A stretch of 64,000 nt of DNA from Frigidibacter mobilis (GTDB taxonomy: Bacteria; Pseudomonadota; Alphaproteobacteria; Rhodobacterales; Rhodobacteraceae). Below are positions 35,316 to 48,576 of this stretch, piece by piece. A program made the translations under genes and the position numbers. Each line of letters opens with the position of its first letter. Position 1 is the first letter of the stretch. The notes beneath the pieces are model-generated. The model did not search any database, was not told the origin of the DNA, and worked only from the letters and a program-made list of their open reading frames with translations. Location: assembly GCF_001620265.1 (NCBI RefSeq), contig NZ_CP012661.1:744001-808000 (forward strand). The letters are read 5' to 3'.

Positions 35316-36845
35316 TCACACCAGCTGCGCCACCGCCACCCCGGCCAGCGCGATCGCCGCGCCAAGCGCCATGAACCCGGCGGCCCGGCGGCGCGAGGGC
35401 ACCGTTACCACCACCATCGGCTCGGTCTGGCGGATCAGCGCCGCCTCGGCCAGTTGCGGCAACCGGGGGCCGAACCGCCCCAGCACCCGCGCGGTGCGCG
35501 CGAGGTCGCGCAGCATCGCCCGCGGGCCGAGGTTCTCGCGGATATAGGCCTCCACCACCGGCCGGGCGCCCTGCCACATGTTCAGATGGGGGTCGAGCGA
35601 GCGGGCCACGCCCTCGACCACCACCATCGTGCGTTGCAGCAAGATCAGCTCGGTCCGCGTCTCCATCCCGAAGCGCTCGGTCACCTCGAAGAGGTAGGCC
35701 AGCAGCCGCGCCATCGAGATCTGGCTGGCATCCATGCCGAAGATCGGCTCGCCCACCGCCCGCAGCGCCCGGGCAAAGGCGTCCACGTCGCGGTCGCGCG
35801 GGACATAGCCCGCCTCGAAATGCACTTCGGCCACGCGGCGGTAATCCTTGGCGATGAAGCCCATCAGGATCTCGGCATAGACGCGGCGGGTATATTCGTC
35901 GATCTGGCCCATGATCCCGAAATCATAGGCGATGATATCGCCATTCGCGGCGACCTTCAGGTTGCCCTGGTGCATGTCGGCGTGGAAATAGCCGTCGCGC
36001 AGCGCATGGCTCAGGAACAGCTCCAGCACCCGCCGCGCCAGCGCCGGCGCGTCATGCCCGGCCGCCAGGATCGCCGGCACATCGCCCATCGGCGTGCCCT
36101 CGGCCCAGTCCATCACCATCACCCGGCGCCCCGACAGGTGCCAGACCGGCTGCGGCACCCGGAAACCGGCATCGCCCTTGGTGTTCGCGGCGAATTCCGA
36201 GGCCGCCGAGGCCTCCAGCCGTAAGTCCAGCTCTCCCAGAACCACGCCCTCGAAATGCCGGATCACCTCTGACGGGCGCAGGCGGCGCGAGGCGGGCGAG
36301 GCCAGCTCGATGATCGCGGCGGCAAGGTGGAAGGCATCCACGTCGCGGCGGAAGGCCCGCTCGATCCCCGGGCGCAGCACCTTGACCGCCACGTCCTGCC
36401 CGGTCGTGGCCAGCGTCGCGCGGTGAACCTGCGCAATCGACGCGGCGGCGACGGGCTCGGAAAACGCGCTGAACACCTGATCGACCGGCAGGCCGATATC
36501 GCTCTCGAAACTGGCCTTCGCCGTGGCGATGTCGAAGGGGGGCAGCCGGTCCTGCAGCATCCGCAGTTGCAGCGCCAGTTCCGGCCCCACCACATCGGGC
36601 CGCGTCGACAGCACCTGCCCGAACTTGATATAGGCCGGCCCCAGCGCGGTGATCGCCCGCGTCACCGGCGGCAGCGCCGGATCGCCGCGATAGCCCAGCC
36701 ACTTGAATGGCCATCCCATCACCCGCGCCAGCAGGCGCAGCCGCGGCGGCACCTCCATCGCCTCCAGCGCAACCTTCATCGCGCCGGTGCGCTCGAAGGT
36801 GGCGCCGGTGCGGATCAGCCGCCAGATGTTGTGCGGGCCCCGCAT
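35316..36845 (-). CDS. ubiB: Ubiquinone biosynthesis regulatory kinase-like protein UbiB
   Basis: The 509-residue protein matches the UbiB/ABC1/ADCK family: the KxGQ motif is in YIKFGQVLSTRPDVVGPELA, and the catalytic-loop-like segment HADMHQGNLKVAANGDIIAY and DFG follow. Two hydrophobic segments lie at the C-terminus (AAGFMALGAAIALAGVAVAQ). UbiB supports coenzyme Q synthesis, possibly by extracting lipid intermediates using ATP. It overlaps the ubiE stop by one base. Confidence 0.95.
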   Translation of the reverse strand: MRGPHNIWRLIRTGATFERTGAMKVALEAMEVPPRLRLLARVMGWPFKWLGYRGDPALPPVTRAITALGPAYIKFGQVLSTRPDVVGPELALQLRMLQDRLPPFDIATAKASFESDIGLPVDQVFSAFSEPVAAASIAQVHRATLATTGQDVAVKVLRPGIERAFRRDVDAFHLAAAIIELASPASRRLRPSEVIRHFEGVVLGELDLRLEASAASEFAANTKGDAGFRVPQPVWHLSGRRVMVMDWAEGTPMGDVPAILAAGHDAPALARRVLELFLSHALRDGYFHADMHQGNLKVAANGDIIAYDFGIMGQIDEYTRRVYAEILMGFIAKDYRRVAEVHFEAGYVPRDRDVDAFARALRAVGEPIFGMDASQISMARLLAYLFEVTERFGMETRTELILLQRTMVVVEGVARSLDPHLNMWQGARPVVEAYIRENLGPRAMLRDLARTARVLGRFGPRLPQLAEAALIRQTEPMVVVTVPSRRRAAGFMALGAAIALAGVAVAQLV

Positions 36846-37597
36846 CAGATCTTCCAGCCCGAATGCAGGGCCGCCACGCCCATCGTCAGGTTGCGGTACT
36901 TCACCTGGCCAAAGCCCGCCTGCCGGATCATCGCGGCGAAGCTCTCCTGATCGGGGAACTTGCGGATCGATTCCACCAGGTACTGATAGCTGTCGCGGTC
37001 GCCGGCGATGACCTGCCCCATCACCGGAATCACGTTGAAGGAATAGCGGTCATAGGCCCATTGCAGGGCGGGGTTCGGCAACTGGCTGAATTCCAGCACC
37101 ATCAGCCGCCCGCCGGGCCGCAGCACCCGGAACGCCTCGGCCAGCGCGTCCTGCACCCGGGTCACGTTGCGGATGCCGAAGCTGATCGTGTAGACATCAA
37201 AGCTGGCATCGGCAAAGGGCAGGGCCATCGCATCGCCCACCACCCAGTCCAGCTGCCCGGCCAGGCTCTCCGCCTCGGCCCGCTTCTGGCCCTCGACCAG
37301 CATGCTCTCGGTCATGTCGCACACTGTCGCCGTCGCCCCCGGCGCGCGGCGCAGGAAGCGGAAGGCCACGTCGCCGGTGCCGCCCGCCACGTCCAGCAGC
37401 CTCTGCCCCGGTCGCGGTGCCAGCCAGTCCATCATCGCATCCTTCCAGACGCGGTGGATCCCGGCGCTCATCACGTCATTCATGATGTCGTATTTCGAGG
37501 CGACGCGGCTGAACACGCCATGCACCATGCCGGCTTTCTCGCCCTCGTTCACGGTCTGAAAGCCGAAATGCGTCGTCGCCTGCGTGTCGTCGGTCAT
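36845..37597 (-). CDS. ubiE: Ubiquinone/menaquinone methyltransferase UbiE
   Basis: The 250-residue protein is an S-adenosylmethionine-dependent C-methyltransferase. Motif I is [16 protein letters not shown], and the UbiE signatures [20 protein letters not shown] and [20 protein letters not shown] are present. It methylates the benzoquinol ring in coenzyme Q synthesis. I chose the ATG at 37597 ([16 protein letters not shown]), the usual family start. It is coupled to ubiB and divergent from mutM. Confidence 0.96.
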   Translation of the reverse strand: MTDDTQATTHFGFQTVNEGEKAGMVHGVFSRVASKYDIMNDVMSAGIHRVWKDAMMDWLAPRPGQRLLDVAGGTGDVAFRFLRRAPGATATVCDMTESMLVEGQKRAEAESLAGQLDWVVGDAMALPFADASFDVYTISFGIRNVTRVQDALAEAFRVLRPGGRLMVLEFSQLPNPALQWAYDRYSFNVIPVMGQVIAGDRDSYQYLVESIRKFPDQESFAAMIRQAGFGQVKYRNLTMGVAALHSGWKI

Positions 37598-37728
37598 CTG
37601 CGCCCTGCCCGAAATTGCCTCAGGGGGGGATATACTCCGATCCGGGCCGAGGCCAACCAACATTGTGCCGCAGGCCGTGCCGCCCTAGATCGGGCTGGCG
37701 ACCTGCCGCCAACAGAAAGTACCGCCCC

Positions 37729-38574
37729 GTGCCCGAACTGCCCGAAGTCGAAACCGTCCGCCGCGGGCTTTTGCCGGCGATGGAGGGGCGCGCGATCCTT
37801 GCCGCCGCCGTCAACCGCCCCGACCTGCGCTGGCCGCTGCCCGAGCGGATGGCAGACCGGCTGACAGGCGCGCGGGTGCGGGCGCTGCGGCGACGCTCGA
37901 AATACATCCTTGCCGAGCTTTCCACCGGCGAGACGCTGCTGATCCATCTTGGCATGTCGGGCCGGATGCTGGTCTCGGGCGTGATGCCGGGCGCGTTCCA
38001 CCATGACCACCCTGCGCCCGAAAAGCATGACCACGTGGTGCTCGACATGGAAGGCGCCGCCCGCGTCACCTTCAACGATGCCCGTCGCTTCGGCGCGATG
38101 GATCTCTATCCCACGGGTCAGACCCACTGGCTGTTGCAGGATCTGGGCCCCGAGCCCTTCGGCAACGACTTCCATCAGGACTATCTGGCCGCCCGCCTCA
38201 AGGGCCGCGCCGCGCCGATCAAGGCGCTGCTGCTGGATCAGCGCGTGGTGGCGGGCCTGGGCAATATCTACGTCTGCGAGGTGCTCTTCCGCGCCGGCAT
38301 CGACCCGCGCCGCACCGCAGGCAGCCTTTCCCCGGTGCAGGCCGCGGCCCTGGTCCCGCTGATCCGCGACGTGCTGGCCGAGGCGATCGAGGCGGGCGGC
38401 TCCTCGCTGCGCGACTACCGCCAGACCGGTGGCGAGCTGGGCTATTTCCAGCACGCCTTCCGCGTCTATGGACGCGAGGGCGACCCCTGCGTCACCCCCG
38501 GCTGCACCGGCACCGTGACCCGGCTGGTGCAATCGGGCCGCTCGACCTTCTGGTGCCCGTCCTGCCAGCACTAA
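37729..38574 (+). CDS. mutM: Formamidopyrimidine-DNA glycosylase MutM (Fpg), GTG start
   Basis: The 281-residue enzyme removes oxidised purines such as 8-oxoguanine. After the GTG start codon at 37729 the protein reads [15 protein letters not shown], with the catalytic N-terminal proline and following glutamate exposed by removal of the initiator. The C-terminal zinc finger is Cys4 ([12 protein letters not shown] then FWCPSCQ). A GTG start is certain because the catalytic proline must be residue 2. Confidence 0.97.
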   Translation: MPELPEVETVRRGLLPAMEGRAILAAAVNRPDLRWPLPERMADRLTGARVRALRRRSKYILAELSTGETLLIHLGMSGRMLVSGVMPGAFHHDHPAPEKHDHVVLDMEGAARVTFNDARRFGAMDLYPTGQTHWLLQDLGPEPFGNDFHQDYLAARLKGRAAPIKALLLDQRVVAGLGNIYVCEVLFRAGIDPRRTAGSLSPVQAAALVPLIRDVLAEAIEAGGSSLRDYRQTGGELGYFQHAFRVYGREGDPCVTPGCTGTVTRLVQSGRSTFWCPSCQH

Positions 38575-38599
38575 GGCAAACCGGCCGGGGCAAACCTGC

Positions 38600-38627
38600 T
38601 TGCCAACGGCATCGGTCCTGCTAGGAG
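38600..38627 (+). promoter_or_regulatory. Sigma-70-like promoter of the enoyl-CoA hydratase gene
   Basis: TTGCCA and TAGGAG are separated by 16 bases and lie 32 bases upstream of the start codon. The position and hexamers fit a housekeeping promoter. Confidence 0.55.
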
Positions 38628-38658
38628 TCTGACCGGACCGAAGGAAAGGTGTTGCCCG

Positions 38659-39435
38659 ATGGCCTACCAGACGCTGATCGTCGAAATCGAAGACTCCGTC
38701 GCCCTGATCCGCCTCAACAGGCCAGATGCACTCAACGCCCTCAACTCCCAGCTGCTGGGGGAACTGGCCGAGGCGCTGAAGGCGCTCGACAGCAATGACA
38801 AGGTGCGCTGCATCGTGCTGACCGGGTCGGACAAGGCCTTTGCGGCCGGCGCCGACATCAAAGAAATGGCCGACAAAAGCTTCGTTGACATGTTCGGCTC
38901 CGACTATTTCGCGCCCGAGGGCGAGGCGATCCTGCGCGTGCGCAAGCCGATCATCGCCGCCGTGTCGGGCTATGCGCTTGGCGGCGGCTGCGAGCTTGCG
39001 ATGATGTGCGATTTCATCATCTGTTCCGAAACCGCCAAGTTCGGCCAGCCGGAAATCAACCTCGGCGTGATCGCGGGCATCGGCGGCACCCAGCGGCTGA
39101 CCCGCTTTGTCGGCAAGTCCAAGTCGATGGACATGCACCTGACCGGCCGCTTCATGGATGCGGCCGAGGCCGAGCGCTCGGGTCTCGTCAGCCGCGTGGT
39201 CCCGCCCGCCAAGCTGGTGCCCGAGGCGCTGGCCATCGCCAAGAAGATCGCCGAGAAATCCGCGCTGACGGTGATGGCGGTCAAGGAGGCGGTGAATCGC
39301 AGCTACGAGACCACCCTGCGCGAGGGGGTGCTGTTCGAGCGCCGGTTGTTCCATGCCCTCTTTGCCACCGAGGATCAGAAGGAAGGCATGGGGGCTTTCC
39401 TCGAAAAACGCCAGCCGCAGTTCCGCGACCGCTGA
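38659..39435 (+). CDS. Enoyl-CoA hydratase
   Basis: The 258-residue protein is a crotonase-fold hydratase. The oxyanion-hole segments are [16 protein letters not shown] and [20 protein letters not shown], and two catalytic glutamates are expected in GCELA and in the segment around [20 protein letters not shown]. It hydrates enoyl-CoA in fatty acid or related oxidation. It stands alone with its own promoter; the exact chain-length preference cannot be read from sequence. Confidence 0.93.
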   Translation: MAYQTLIVEIEDSVALIRLNRPDALNALNSQLLGELAEALKALDSNDKVRCIVLTGSDKAFAAGADIKEMADKSFVDMFGSDYFAPEGEAILRVRKPIIAAVSGYALGGGCELAMMCDFIICSETAKFGQPEINLGVIAGIGGTQRLTRFVGKSKSMDMHLTGRFMDAAEAERSGLVSRVVPPAKLVPEALAIAKKIAEKSALTVMAVKEAVNRSYETTLREGVLFERRLFHALFATEDQKEGMGAFLEKRQPQFRDR

Positions 39436-39473
39436 AAACCTGCCGGCAGGCGCGTGAAACTGCCCAGGCCCAG

Positions 39474-39502
39474 TTGACTTGTTCCCGAGTCGCGACTAGA
39501 AG
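39474..39502 (+). promoter_or_regulatory. Sigma-70-like promoter of rpsT
   Basis: TTGACT and TAGAAG with 17-base spacing lie 43 bases upstream of the rpsT start codon. This is a strong match for a housekeeping promoter in this GC-rich sequence. Confidence 0.75.
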
Positions 39503-39544
39503 CGCGGCTTCAGATTTACCCGAACTTGAACGGAAAACCGACCT

Positions 39545-39814
39545 ATGGCCAATACGCCCCAGTCCAAGAAGCGCGCACGCCAGAACGAGCGCCGGCAAGA
39601 CGTGAACAAGGCGCGCCGCTCGCGCATCCGCACCTTCCTGCGCAAGGTCGAAGAGGCCTTGGCCTCGGGCGATCAGGGCGCTGCCGCCACCGCTCTGAAA
39701 AGCGCGCAGCCGGAACTGGCCCGCGGCATCACCAAGGGCGTTCTGCACAAGAACACCGTGGCGCGGAAGATGTCGCGTCTTTCGGCCCGCGTGAAAGCTC
39801 TCGCCGTCGCCTGA
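39545..39814 (+). CDS. rpsT: 30S ribosomal protein S20
   Basis: The 89-residue basic helical protein begins [20 protein letters not shown] and contains [20 protein letters not shown], both diagnostic of S20. It is followed by an intrinsic terminator. Its place just upstream of dnaA is common in alphaproteobacteria. Confidence 0.98.
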   Translation: MANTPQSKKRARQNERRQDVNKARRSRIRTFLRKVEEALASGDQGAAATALKSAQPELARGITKGVLHKNTVARKMSRLSARVKALAVA

Positions 39815-39844
39815 GGCGGCCGAAGCGCAACGCAGACACTTTTG

Positions 39845-39880
39845 AAGGGACGTAGCGGAAATGCTGCGTCCTTTTATCTT
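39845..39880 (+). terminator. Intrinsic terminator after rpsT
   Basis: GGACGTAGC pairs with GCTGCGTCC (one wobble) around a 6-nt loop, with a T-rich tail starting CTTTTATCTTTTTC. It lies 30 bases after the rpsT stop codon. Confidence 0.85.
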
Positions 39881-40327
39881 TTTCTTTTGTTTTCAAGGGG
39901 GTTGTGGCTGTTTTGCCCGCGCCCCTGGATTCGGTCGGAGTCAAGCGTGAAGTTCGGTTGCACAGGCTTCCACCGGCTTGCTACCTTTGGGATGCGATTC
40001 ACATCGTCTTGGGGGGACATGGTGTAATCCATCAGCCGTCGCGGCTCTGCCAGGCCGCGACAAGACGGACGCCCCACTGCCGGGGTGGCCGGATGGGTTA
40101 TCATGTCGGGCTGGCGGCAAGGGCTTGCCGTTTGTCCTGCGGCCAGCGTGTCAGGCATGCTCGGAGGGGGGTCTCCGGCGCAAGCAGGTCCGTTGGCTGT
40201 CCGAAACCCCGGTACAGCCGGGGCTACCCTGCGCCATCCGGCGCGGGCGTCCCCTGGGCGATTCGGATCGCTGACCTCGCGGCATGTGGTGCCGCGTAAC
40301 AGTGATGAAACGGACGGGCACATAAGA
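39881..40327 (+). other. Long dnaA leader/promoter region without a gene
   Basis: The stretch between the rpsT terminator and dnaA has no credible gene. It holds four GANTC sites (39928, 39938, 39996, 40260), the target of the CcrM methylase in many alphaproteobacteria, but no perfect DnaA box (TTATCCACA). The promoter of dnaA must lie here; I cannot place it with confidence. Confidence 0.55.
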
Positions 40328-41713
40328 ATGACGAACGATAGCTGGGGGCGCGTGCGGGATGAACTTTTCAAGGCGGTTGGCAAGAACAACTACGTAACCT
40401 GGATCGAGCCGCTGCGGCTCGCGGACCTTGCCGGGGGCATTGCCCGCATCGAGGTTCCCAACAGCTTCATGGGAGACTGGGTCTCGCGTAATTTCGGCGA
40501 CCAGATCCGCAGCCTGCTGAACAAGTCGGGCGAAGAGGTCGACCGGCTGGAATTCCATGTCCCGGCCACCCGGCCGGTGCAGGCGGCCCGCGCCGCCGAA
40601 GCGGCTGCGGCGCCCGCCCCGAAAAAACCCACGCGTACGGTGATGAACGGCCGCGGCTCCGAGGATGTCGACCTGCCCGGCGCACCGCTGGACGGCCGCT
40701 TCACGTTTGACAGCTTCGTCGTCGGCAAGCCCAACGAGCTGGCACACGCCGCGGCGCGCCGCGTGGCCGAGGGCGGCCCCGTGACCTTCAACCCGCTGTT
40801 CCTTTACGGCGGCGTGGGGCTTGGCAAGACCCACCTCATGCACGCCATCGCGCATGAGCTGCAGCTGCGGCAGCCAGAGGCGCGGGTGCTGTATCTTTCC
40901 GCCGAACAGTTCATGTACCGTTTCGTGCAGGCCCTGCGCGAAAAGCAGATCATGGACTTCAAGGAGCTGTTCCGGTCGGTCGATGTGCTGATGGTCGATG
41001 ACGTGCAGTTCATCGCCGGCAAGGACAGCACCCAAGAGGAGTTCTTCCACACTTTCAACGCCCTGGTCGATCAGCACAAGCAGATCGTCATCTCGGCCGA
41101 CCGTGCCCCCGGCGAGATCAAGGACCTGGAGGAGCGCATCAAGTCGCGCCTGCAATGTGGGCTGGTCGTCGACCTGCACCCGACCGACTATGAACTGCGC
41201 CTCGGCATCCTGCAGACCAAGGCCGAAGGTTACCGCCAGCAATATGCCGGCCTGCAACTGGCGCCGGGGGTGCTGGAATTCCTCGCGCACCGCATCACCA
41301 CCAACGTGCGCGTGCTGGAAGGCGCGCTGACTCGGCTCTTCGCCTTCGCCAGCCTTGTCGGGCGCGAAATCACGCTTGATCTGGCCCAGGACTGCCTCGC
41401 CGACATCCTGCGCCACAGCGACCGCCGCGTGACCATCGAGGAGATCCAGCGCAAGGTGGCCGAGCATTACAACATCCGCCTGTCCGACATGATCGGGCCC
41501 AAGCGGGTGCGCACCATCGCCCGGCCGCGGCAGATTGCCATGCATCTGTGCAAGCACATGACCACGCGCAGCCTGCCCGAAATCGGCCGCCGCTTCGGCG
41601 GGCGCGATCACACCACCATCATGCATGGCATCCGCAAGATCGACGAGCTTCGTGCCTCGGACAACCAGCTTGCCGAGGATCTGGAACTGCTGCGCCGCCT
41701 GATCTCTGCCTGA
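40328..41713 (+). CDS. dnaA: Chromosomal replication initiator DnaA
   Basis: The 461-residue protein has the four-domain DnaA layout: N-terminal domain I (residues 1-80), a Pro/Ala linker (about 80-105), the AAA+ domain with Walker A LYGGVGLGKTHLMHAIAHE and Walker B VDVLMVDDVQFIAG, and the C-terminal DNA-binding domain with the signature GRRFGGRDHTTIMHGIRKID. I chose the ATG at 40328, giving MTNDSWGRVRDELFKAV. It precedes dnaN, recF and gyrB. Confidence 0.98.
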   Translation: MTNDSWGRVRDELFKAVGKNNYVTWIEPLRLADLAGGIARIEVPNSFMGDWVSRNFGDQIRSLLNKSGEEVDRLEFHVPATRPVQAARAAEAAAAPAPKKPTRTVMNGRGSEDVDLPGAPLDGRFTFDSFVVGKPNELAHAAARRVAEGGPVTFNPLFLYGGVGLGKTHLMHAIAHELQLRQPEARVLYLSAEQFMYRFVQALREKQIMDFKELFRSVDVLMVDDVQFIAGKDSTQEEFFHTFNALVDQHKQIVISADRAPGEIKDLEERIKSRLQCGLVVDLHPTDYELRLGILQTKAEGYRQQYAGLQLAPGVLEFLAHRITTNVRVLEGALTRLFAFASLVGREITLDLAQDCLADILRHSDRRVTIEEIQRKVAEHYNIRLSDMIGPKRVRTIARPRQIAMHLCKHMTTRSLPEIGRRFGGRDHTTIMHGIRKIDELRASDNQLAEDLELLRRLISA

Positions 41714-41858
41714 TCCGGCCCGACCGGACCCGTCGCCGGGCATTGTCCCGGCGGCCGGAATGTCACCGGATTGACACCGCCGCGCCGCACTGCCGCAATA
41801 CCTGTGCCGGGCGGCCCTTGACGGCCCAGCCGATCCAGCCGACAGTCGCGCAAAATAC

Positions 41859-41886
41859 TTGAGCCTCGGGGGATTTGCGCTAGTCT
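41859..41886 (+). promoter_or_regulatory. Sigma-70-like promoter of dnaN
   Basis: TTGAGC and TAGTCT are separated by 16 bases and end 28 bases before the dnaN start. The 201-bp dnaA-dnaN gap is long enough to hold an independent promoter. Confidence 0.5.
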
Positions 41887-41914
41887 TCCCCTCCCGGCGA
41901 CATGGGGGATTAGG

Positions 41915-43033
41915 ATGAAATTCAGCATCGAGCGTGCCGCGCTCCTCAAGGCGGTCGGTCAGGCGCAGTCGGTAGTCGAGCGGCGCAACACCATCCCGAT
42001 CCTCGCCAATGTGCTGATCGAGGCCGAAGGCGACCGCGTCAGCTTCCGCGCCACCGATCTCGATATCGAGGTGGTGGACAAGGCCGCCGCCCATGTCGAC
42101 CGTGCCGGCGCCACCACGGTGTCTGCGGTCACGCTGCACGAGATCGTGCGCAAGCTGCCCGATGGCGCGCTGATAACGCTCGCCGATGACGGCGCCACGG
42201 GCCGCCTGACCGTCACCGCCGGCCGCTCCACCTTCAACCTTGCGACGCTGCCCAGGGAAGATTTCCCGGTCATGGCCTCGTCGGAATATGCGGCGAATTT
42301 CTCAGCCCCCGCGCCGGTGCTGCGCCGGCTGTTCGACAAGTCGAAATTCGCCATTTCCACCGAGGAAACCCGCTACTACCTCAACGGCGTCTACCTCCAT
42401 GTCTCGACCGGCGAGGAGGGCCCCGTCCTGCGCTGCGTCGCCACCGATGGCCACCGCCTGGCCCGCATAGACGCCGCCCTGCCGCCGGGCGCGGAAGGAA
42501 TGCCGGGCGTGATCGTGCCACGCAAGACGGTTGGCGAGCTGCGCAAACTGCTGGATGATGACGAGGCGCAGATTGCGGTCTCGGTCAGCGAGACCAAGAT
42601 CCGCTTTGCCACCCCGGCAATCACCCTCACCTCCAAGGTGATCGACGGCACCTTCCCCGATTACACCCGCGTCATCCCCACCGGCAACACCCGCCGGCTG
42701 GAAGTGGATGCCGCCGAATTCGCCAAGGCGGTGGACCGCGTGGCCACCGTGTCCTCGGAACGCAGCCGTGCCGTGAAGCTGAGCCTCGATGAAGACCGGC
42801 TGGTACTGTCGGTCAACGCGCCCGACAGCGGCGCCGCCGAGGAAGAGCTGGCGGTGGCCTATGGCGACGAGCGGCTGGAGATCGGCTTCAACGCCAAATA
42901 TCTGCTGGAAATCGCCAGCCAGGTCGACCGCGAGAATGCGGTGTTCCTGTTCAACTCCAGCGGTGATCCGACGCTGATGCGCGAGGGAAATGACACCTCG
43001 GCGGTCTATGTCGTGATGCCGATGCGCGTGTAA
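41915..43033 (+). CDS. dnaN: DNA polymerase III sliding clamp (beta subunit)
   Basis: The 372-residue protein starts MKFSIERAALLKAVGQAQSV and has the three-domain clamp pattern (RNTIPILANVLIEAEGDRVS; KFAISTEETRYYLNGVYLHV; C-terminal VYVVMPMRV). The clamp tethers polymerase III to DNA. It follows dnaA in the usual order and is separated from recF by a strong hairpin. Confidence 0.98.
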   Translation: MKFSIERAALLKAVGQAQSVVERRNTIPILANVLIEAEGDRVSFRATDLDIEVVDKAAAHVDRAGATTVSAVTLHEIVRKLPDGALITLADDGATGRLTVTAGRSTFNLATLPREDFPVMASSEYAANFSAPAPVLRRLFDKSKFAISTEETRYYLNGVYLHVSTGEEGPVLRCVATDGHRLARIDAALPPGAEGMPGVIVPRKTVGELRKLLDDDEAQIAVSVSETKIRFATPAITLTSKVIDGTFPDYTRVIPTGNTRRLEVDAAEFAKAVDRVATVSSERSRAVKLSLDEDRLVLSVNAPDSGAAEEELAVAYGDERLEIGFNAKYLLEIASQVDRENAVFLFNSSGDPTLMREGNDTSAVYVVMPMRV

Positions 43034-43041
43034 CGCCCTTG

Positions 43042-43070
43042 CGGTGCGGGGGTTTCACACCCCCGCACCC
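43042..43070 (+). terminator. Perfect GC-rich hairpin between dnaN and recF
   Basis: GTGCGGGGGT (43044-43053) and ACCCCCGCAC (43059-43068) pair perfectly around TTCAC. No long T run follows directly, but GTGGGATATTTTCGCCA comes after it. It may attenuate transcription into recF or be a copy of a dispersed intergenic element. Confidence 0.6.
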
Positions 43071-43108
43071 CCCCGTGGGATATTTTCGCCAGCAAGAAGG
43101 GGGCAGGG

Positions 43109-44222
43109 ATGGCCGGGCTTTTCCTGACCGACCTGACTTTGTCGCATTTCCGCTCGCATCGCCGGGCGGTGCTGGCGCTGGACGGGCGGCCCGTCGCGCT
43201 CTGGGGGCCGAACGGGGCCGGCAAGACCAATGTGCTGGAGGCGGTGTCGCTGCTCTCGCCGGGGCGGGGCTTGCGGCGGGCCGGGGCCGAGGAGCTGGCG
43301 CGGCGGCCCGAGGCGATCGGCTGGAAGGTTTCGGCGGTGCTGCGGGCCGGGGCGGCGGTGCACGAACTGGAGACGACGGCAGAGGACGGCCAGCCGCGCG
43401 CCGTGCGCATCGACGGCAAGGCGGCGCCGCAGGCGGCGCTGGCGCGGGTCTGCCGCGTCGTCTGGCTGGTGCCCAGCATGGACCGGCTGTGGATCGAGGC
43501 GGCCGAGGGGCGGCGGCGGTTCCTCGACCGGCTGGTGCTGAGCTTTGCCCCCCATCATGCCGAGGCGGTGCTGGCCTATGAAAAGGCGATGCGCGAGCGC
43601 AACCGGCTGCTGAAGGACATGGTGCGCGATGCCGGTTGGTATGCGGCGCTGGAGGCGCAGATGGCCGAGCAGGGCGCGCTGATCCAGGGCAACCGCGCCG
43701 CCGCGCTGGCCCGGATCGCCGCCGCGCAGGCCGCCAGCGATACCGCCTTTCCCGCCGCTGACCTGGCCCTTGTCGGCCCGAGGATGCCGGCGATCCCCAG
43801 GGTGCGGAGGCGCTGGCCGCGGCCTTTGCCCGGGCCGCGCCCGCGACCTGGCCGCCGGGCGTACACTGATCGGCCCGCACCGCGCCGATCTGGCCGCCAG
43901 TTACGCCGCCAAGGGCGTGCCTGCCGCGCAATGTTCGACCGGCGAGCAGAAGGCGCTGCTGATCTCGCTGATCCTCGCCAATGCAAGGGCGCTGGCCGAG
44001 GATGTCGGCGCGCCGCCGATCCTGCTGCTGGACGAGGTGGCGGCGCATCTTGACGCTGCCCGCCGAGCCGCGCTCTATGACGAGATCTGCGCGCTTGGGG
44101 CGCAGGCCTTCCTGACCGGCACCGGGGTTGAGCTGTTCGACACGCTCGGCCCCCGCGCGCAAGGCTTCGAGGTGACGGAAACCGGCGGCCTGTCCGCCCT
44201 GAGCGAAAGGCCGTTGCCATGA
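43109..44222 (+). CDS. recF: DNA repair protein RecF, interrupted by two frameshifts
   Basis: The N-terminal part has the RecF Walker A motif ([20 protein letters not shown]). The C-terminal part has the signature [20 protein letters not shown]. Between them the frame changes twice: at CCC 43777-43779 and at CCC 43840-43842. Adding one C at each site restores a single 371-residue protein through [20 protein letters not shown] and [18 protein letters not shown]. Both breaks lie in C runs, so sequence error is likely. RecF loads RecA at gaps. The stop overlaps the next start by 4 bp. Confidence 0.85.
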
Positions 44223-44653
44223 CCCCCCAGCGTGTGACCCTCATCACTCTTGGCGTCGCCGATCTGGACCGCGCCGCCGCCTTCTACGCCGCACTTGGCT
44301 GGCAGCCGGCCGAGCTGGCCGAAGGCGCGCGCTTCTACCAGATGCACGGCGCGGCGCTGGCGCTGTTCGGCCTCGCGGACCTCGCCGCCGATCAGGGCCG
44401 CCCCGCCACCGCGCTTGGCACGGGGGCAGTGACGCTGGCGCAGAACTTTGAAACGCAGGCGCAGGTCGATGCCGCCTATGCCGCGGCGCTGGCCGCCGGG
44501 GCCACCCCGCTCAAGGCACCCGATTCGGTATTCTGGGGCGGCTATTCGGGCTATTACGCCGACCCCGATGGCCATGTCTGGGAGCTGGCGATGAACCCGT
44601 TCTGGCCTCTGGCTGCCGACGGCTCGCTGACCTTGCCGAACCCGGCGGGGTAG
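44219..44653 (+). CDS. VOC (glyoxalase/bleomycin-resistance fold) family protein
   Basis: The 144-residue protein has two beta-alpha-beta repeats of the vicinal oxygen chelate fold: [20 protein letters not shown] near the start and [20 protein letters not shown] near the end. Substrate and metal use cannot be told from sequence. It overlaps the recF stop (ATGA) and so is probably translated with it. Confidence 0.85.
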   Translation: MTPQRVTLITLGVADLDRAAAFYAALGWQPAELAEGARFYQMHGAALALFGLADLAADQGRPATALGTGAVTLAQNFETQAQVDAAYAAALAAGATPLKAPDSVFWGGYSGYYADPDGHVWELAMNPFWPLAADGSLTLPNPAG

Positions 44654-47851
<3,198 letters not shown>

Positions 47852-47882
47852 TTGGCAGGGGCGGGGGGCATGGCCCTCTGCC

Positions 47883-48323
47883 CTACCAGCGGGACAGCGC
47901 GTCCTCGTCGCTGTCCTTGGCCTTGACCCAGGCCGCGCCATCGGCGCCGAATTCCTTCTTCCAGAACGGCGCCCGTGACTTGAGGTAGTCCATCAGGAAA
48001 TCCGCCGCCGCAAAGGCCTCGGCCCGGTGGCGCGCGGCGGTGGCGACCATCATGATCGCCTCGCCGGGCTGCAGGGGGCCGTGGCGATGGATCACCAGCG
48101 CGTCCAGCAGGTGCCAGCGCGCACTGGCCTTGGCCGTGATGGCCGTAATGGCGCGTTCGGTCATGCCCGGGTAATGCTCGATCTCCATCCGCGCGAGGGT
48201 TCCGCTGTCATCGCGCACCACGCCCAGGAAGGTGACGACCGCGCCCGCTCCGCCAGCGCCGCTGGCAAAGGCTGCCGCCTCGGCGCCAAAATCGAACGGC
48301 TCTGCCTGCACCCGTACCGGCAT
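47883..48323 (-). CDS. moaE: Molybdopterin synthase catalytic subunit MoaE
   Basis: The 146-residue protein matches Moa[41 protein letters not shown] and the active-site lysine region [20 protein letters not shown]. It builds the dithiolene of molybdopterin with MoaD. The molybdenum formate dehydrogenase encoded nearby needs this cofactor. It begins one base after the moaD stop. Confidence 0.96.
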   Translation of the reverse strand: MPVRVQAEPFDFGAEAAAFASGAGGAGAVVTFLGVVRDDSGTLARMEIEHYPGMTERAITAITAKASARWHLLDALVIHRHGPLQPGEAIMMVATAARHRAEAFAAADFLMDYLKSRAPFWKKEFGADGAAWVKAKDSDEDALSRW

Positions 48324-48324
48324 C

Positions 48325-48576
48325 TCAGCCCCCGGTCATCGGTGGGAAGAAGGCTACTTCCCGCACGCCGACGAGGGGGGCGGAGAACTCCGCCAGCTCC
48401 TGATCCAGCGCCACCCGCAGCGCGCTGGTGTCGGCAAAGGCGGCGGCATAGCGCTCCTCGCGCAGCACCAGTTCCGCGACCAGATCGGCGACGGTGGTGG
48501 CCTCGGTCTCCACCCGCTCCTTCGGTTGCCCGATCCGCTCGCGCACCCAGGCGAAATACAGCACGTCCAGCCTCAT
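48325..48576 (-). CDS. moaD: Molybdopterin synthase sulfur carrier subunit MoaD
   Basis: The 83-residue ubiquitin-fold protein starts MRLDVLYFAWVRERIGQPKE and ends in the required Gly-Gly tail (VAFFPPMTGG), which carries the thiocarboxylate. The start at 48576 overlaps the pgsA stop by 4 bp. Confidence 0.95.
   Translation of the reverse strand: MRLDVLYFAWVRERIGQPKERVETEATTVADLVAELVLREERYAAAFADTSALRVALDQELAEFSAPLVGVREVAFFPPMTGG

Noticed and set aside
39881..40327. Replication origin at dnaA
   Set aside because: No perfect DnaA box or AT-rich unwinding region is visible there; the AT-rich island near 51300 is a better candidate.
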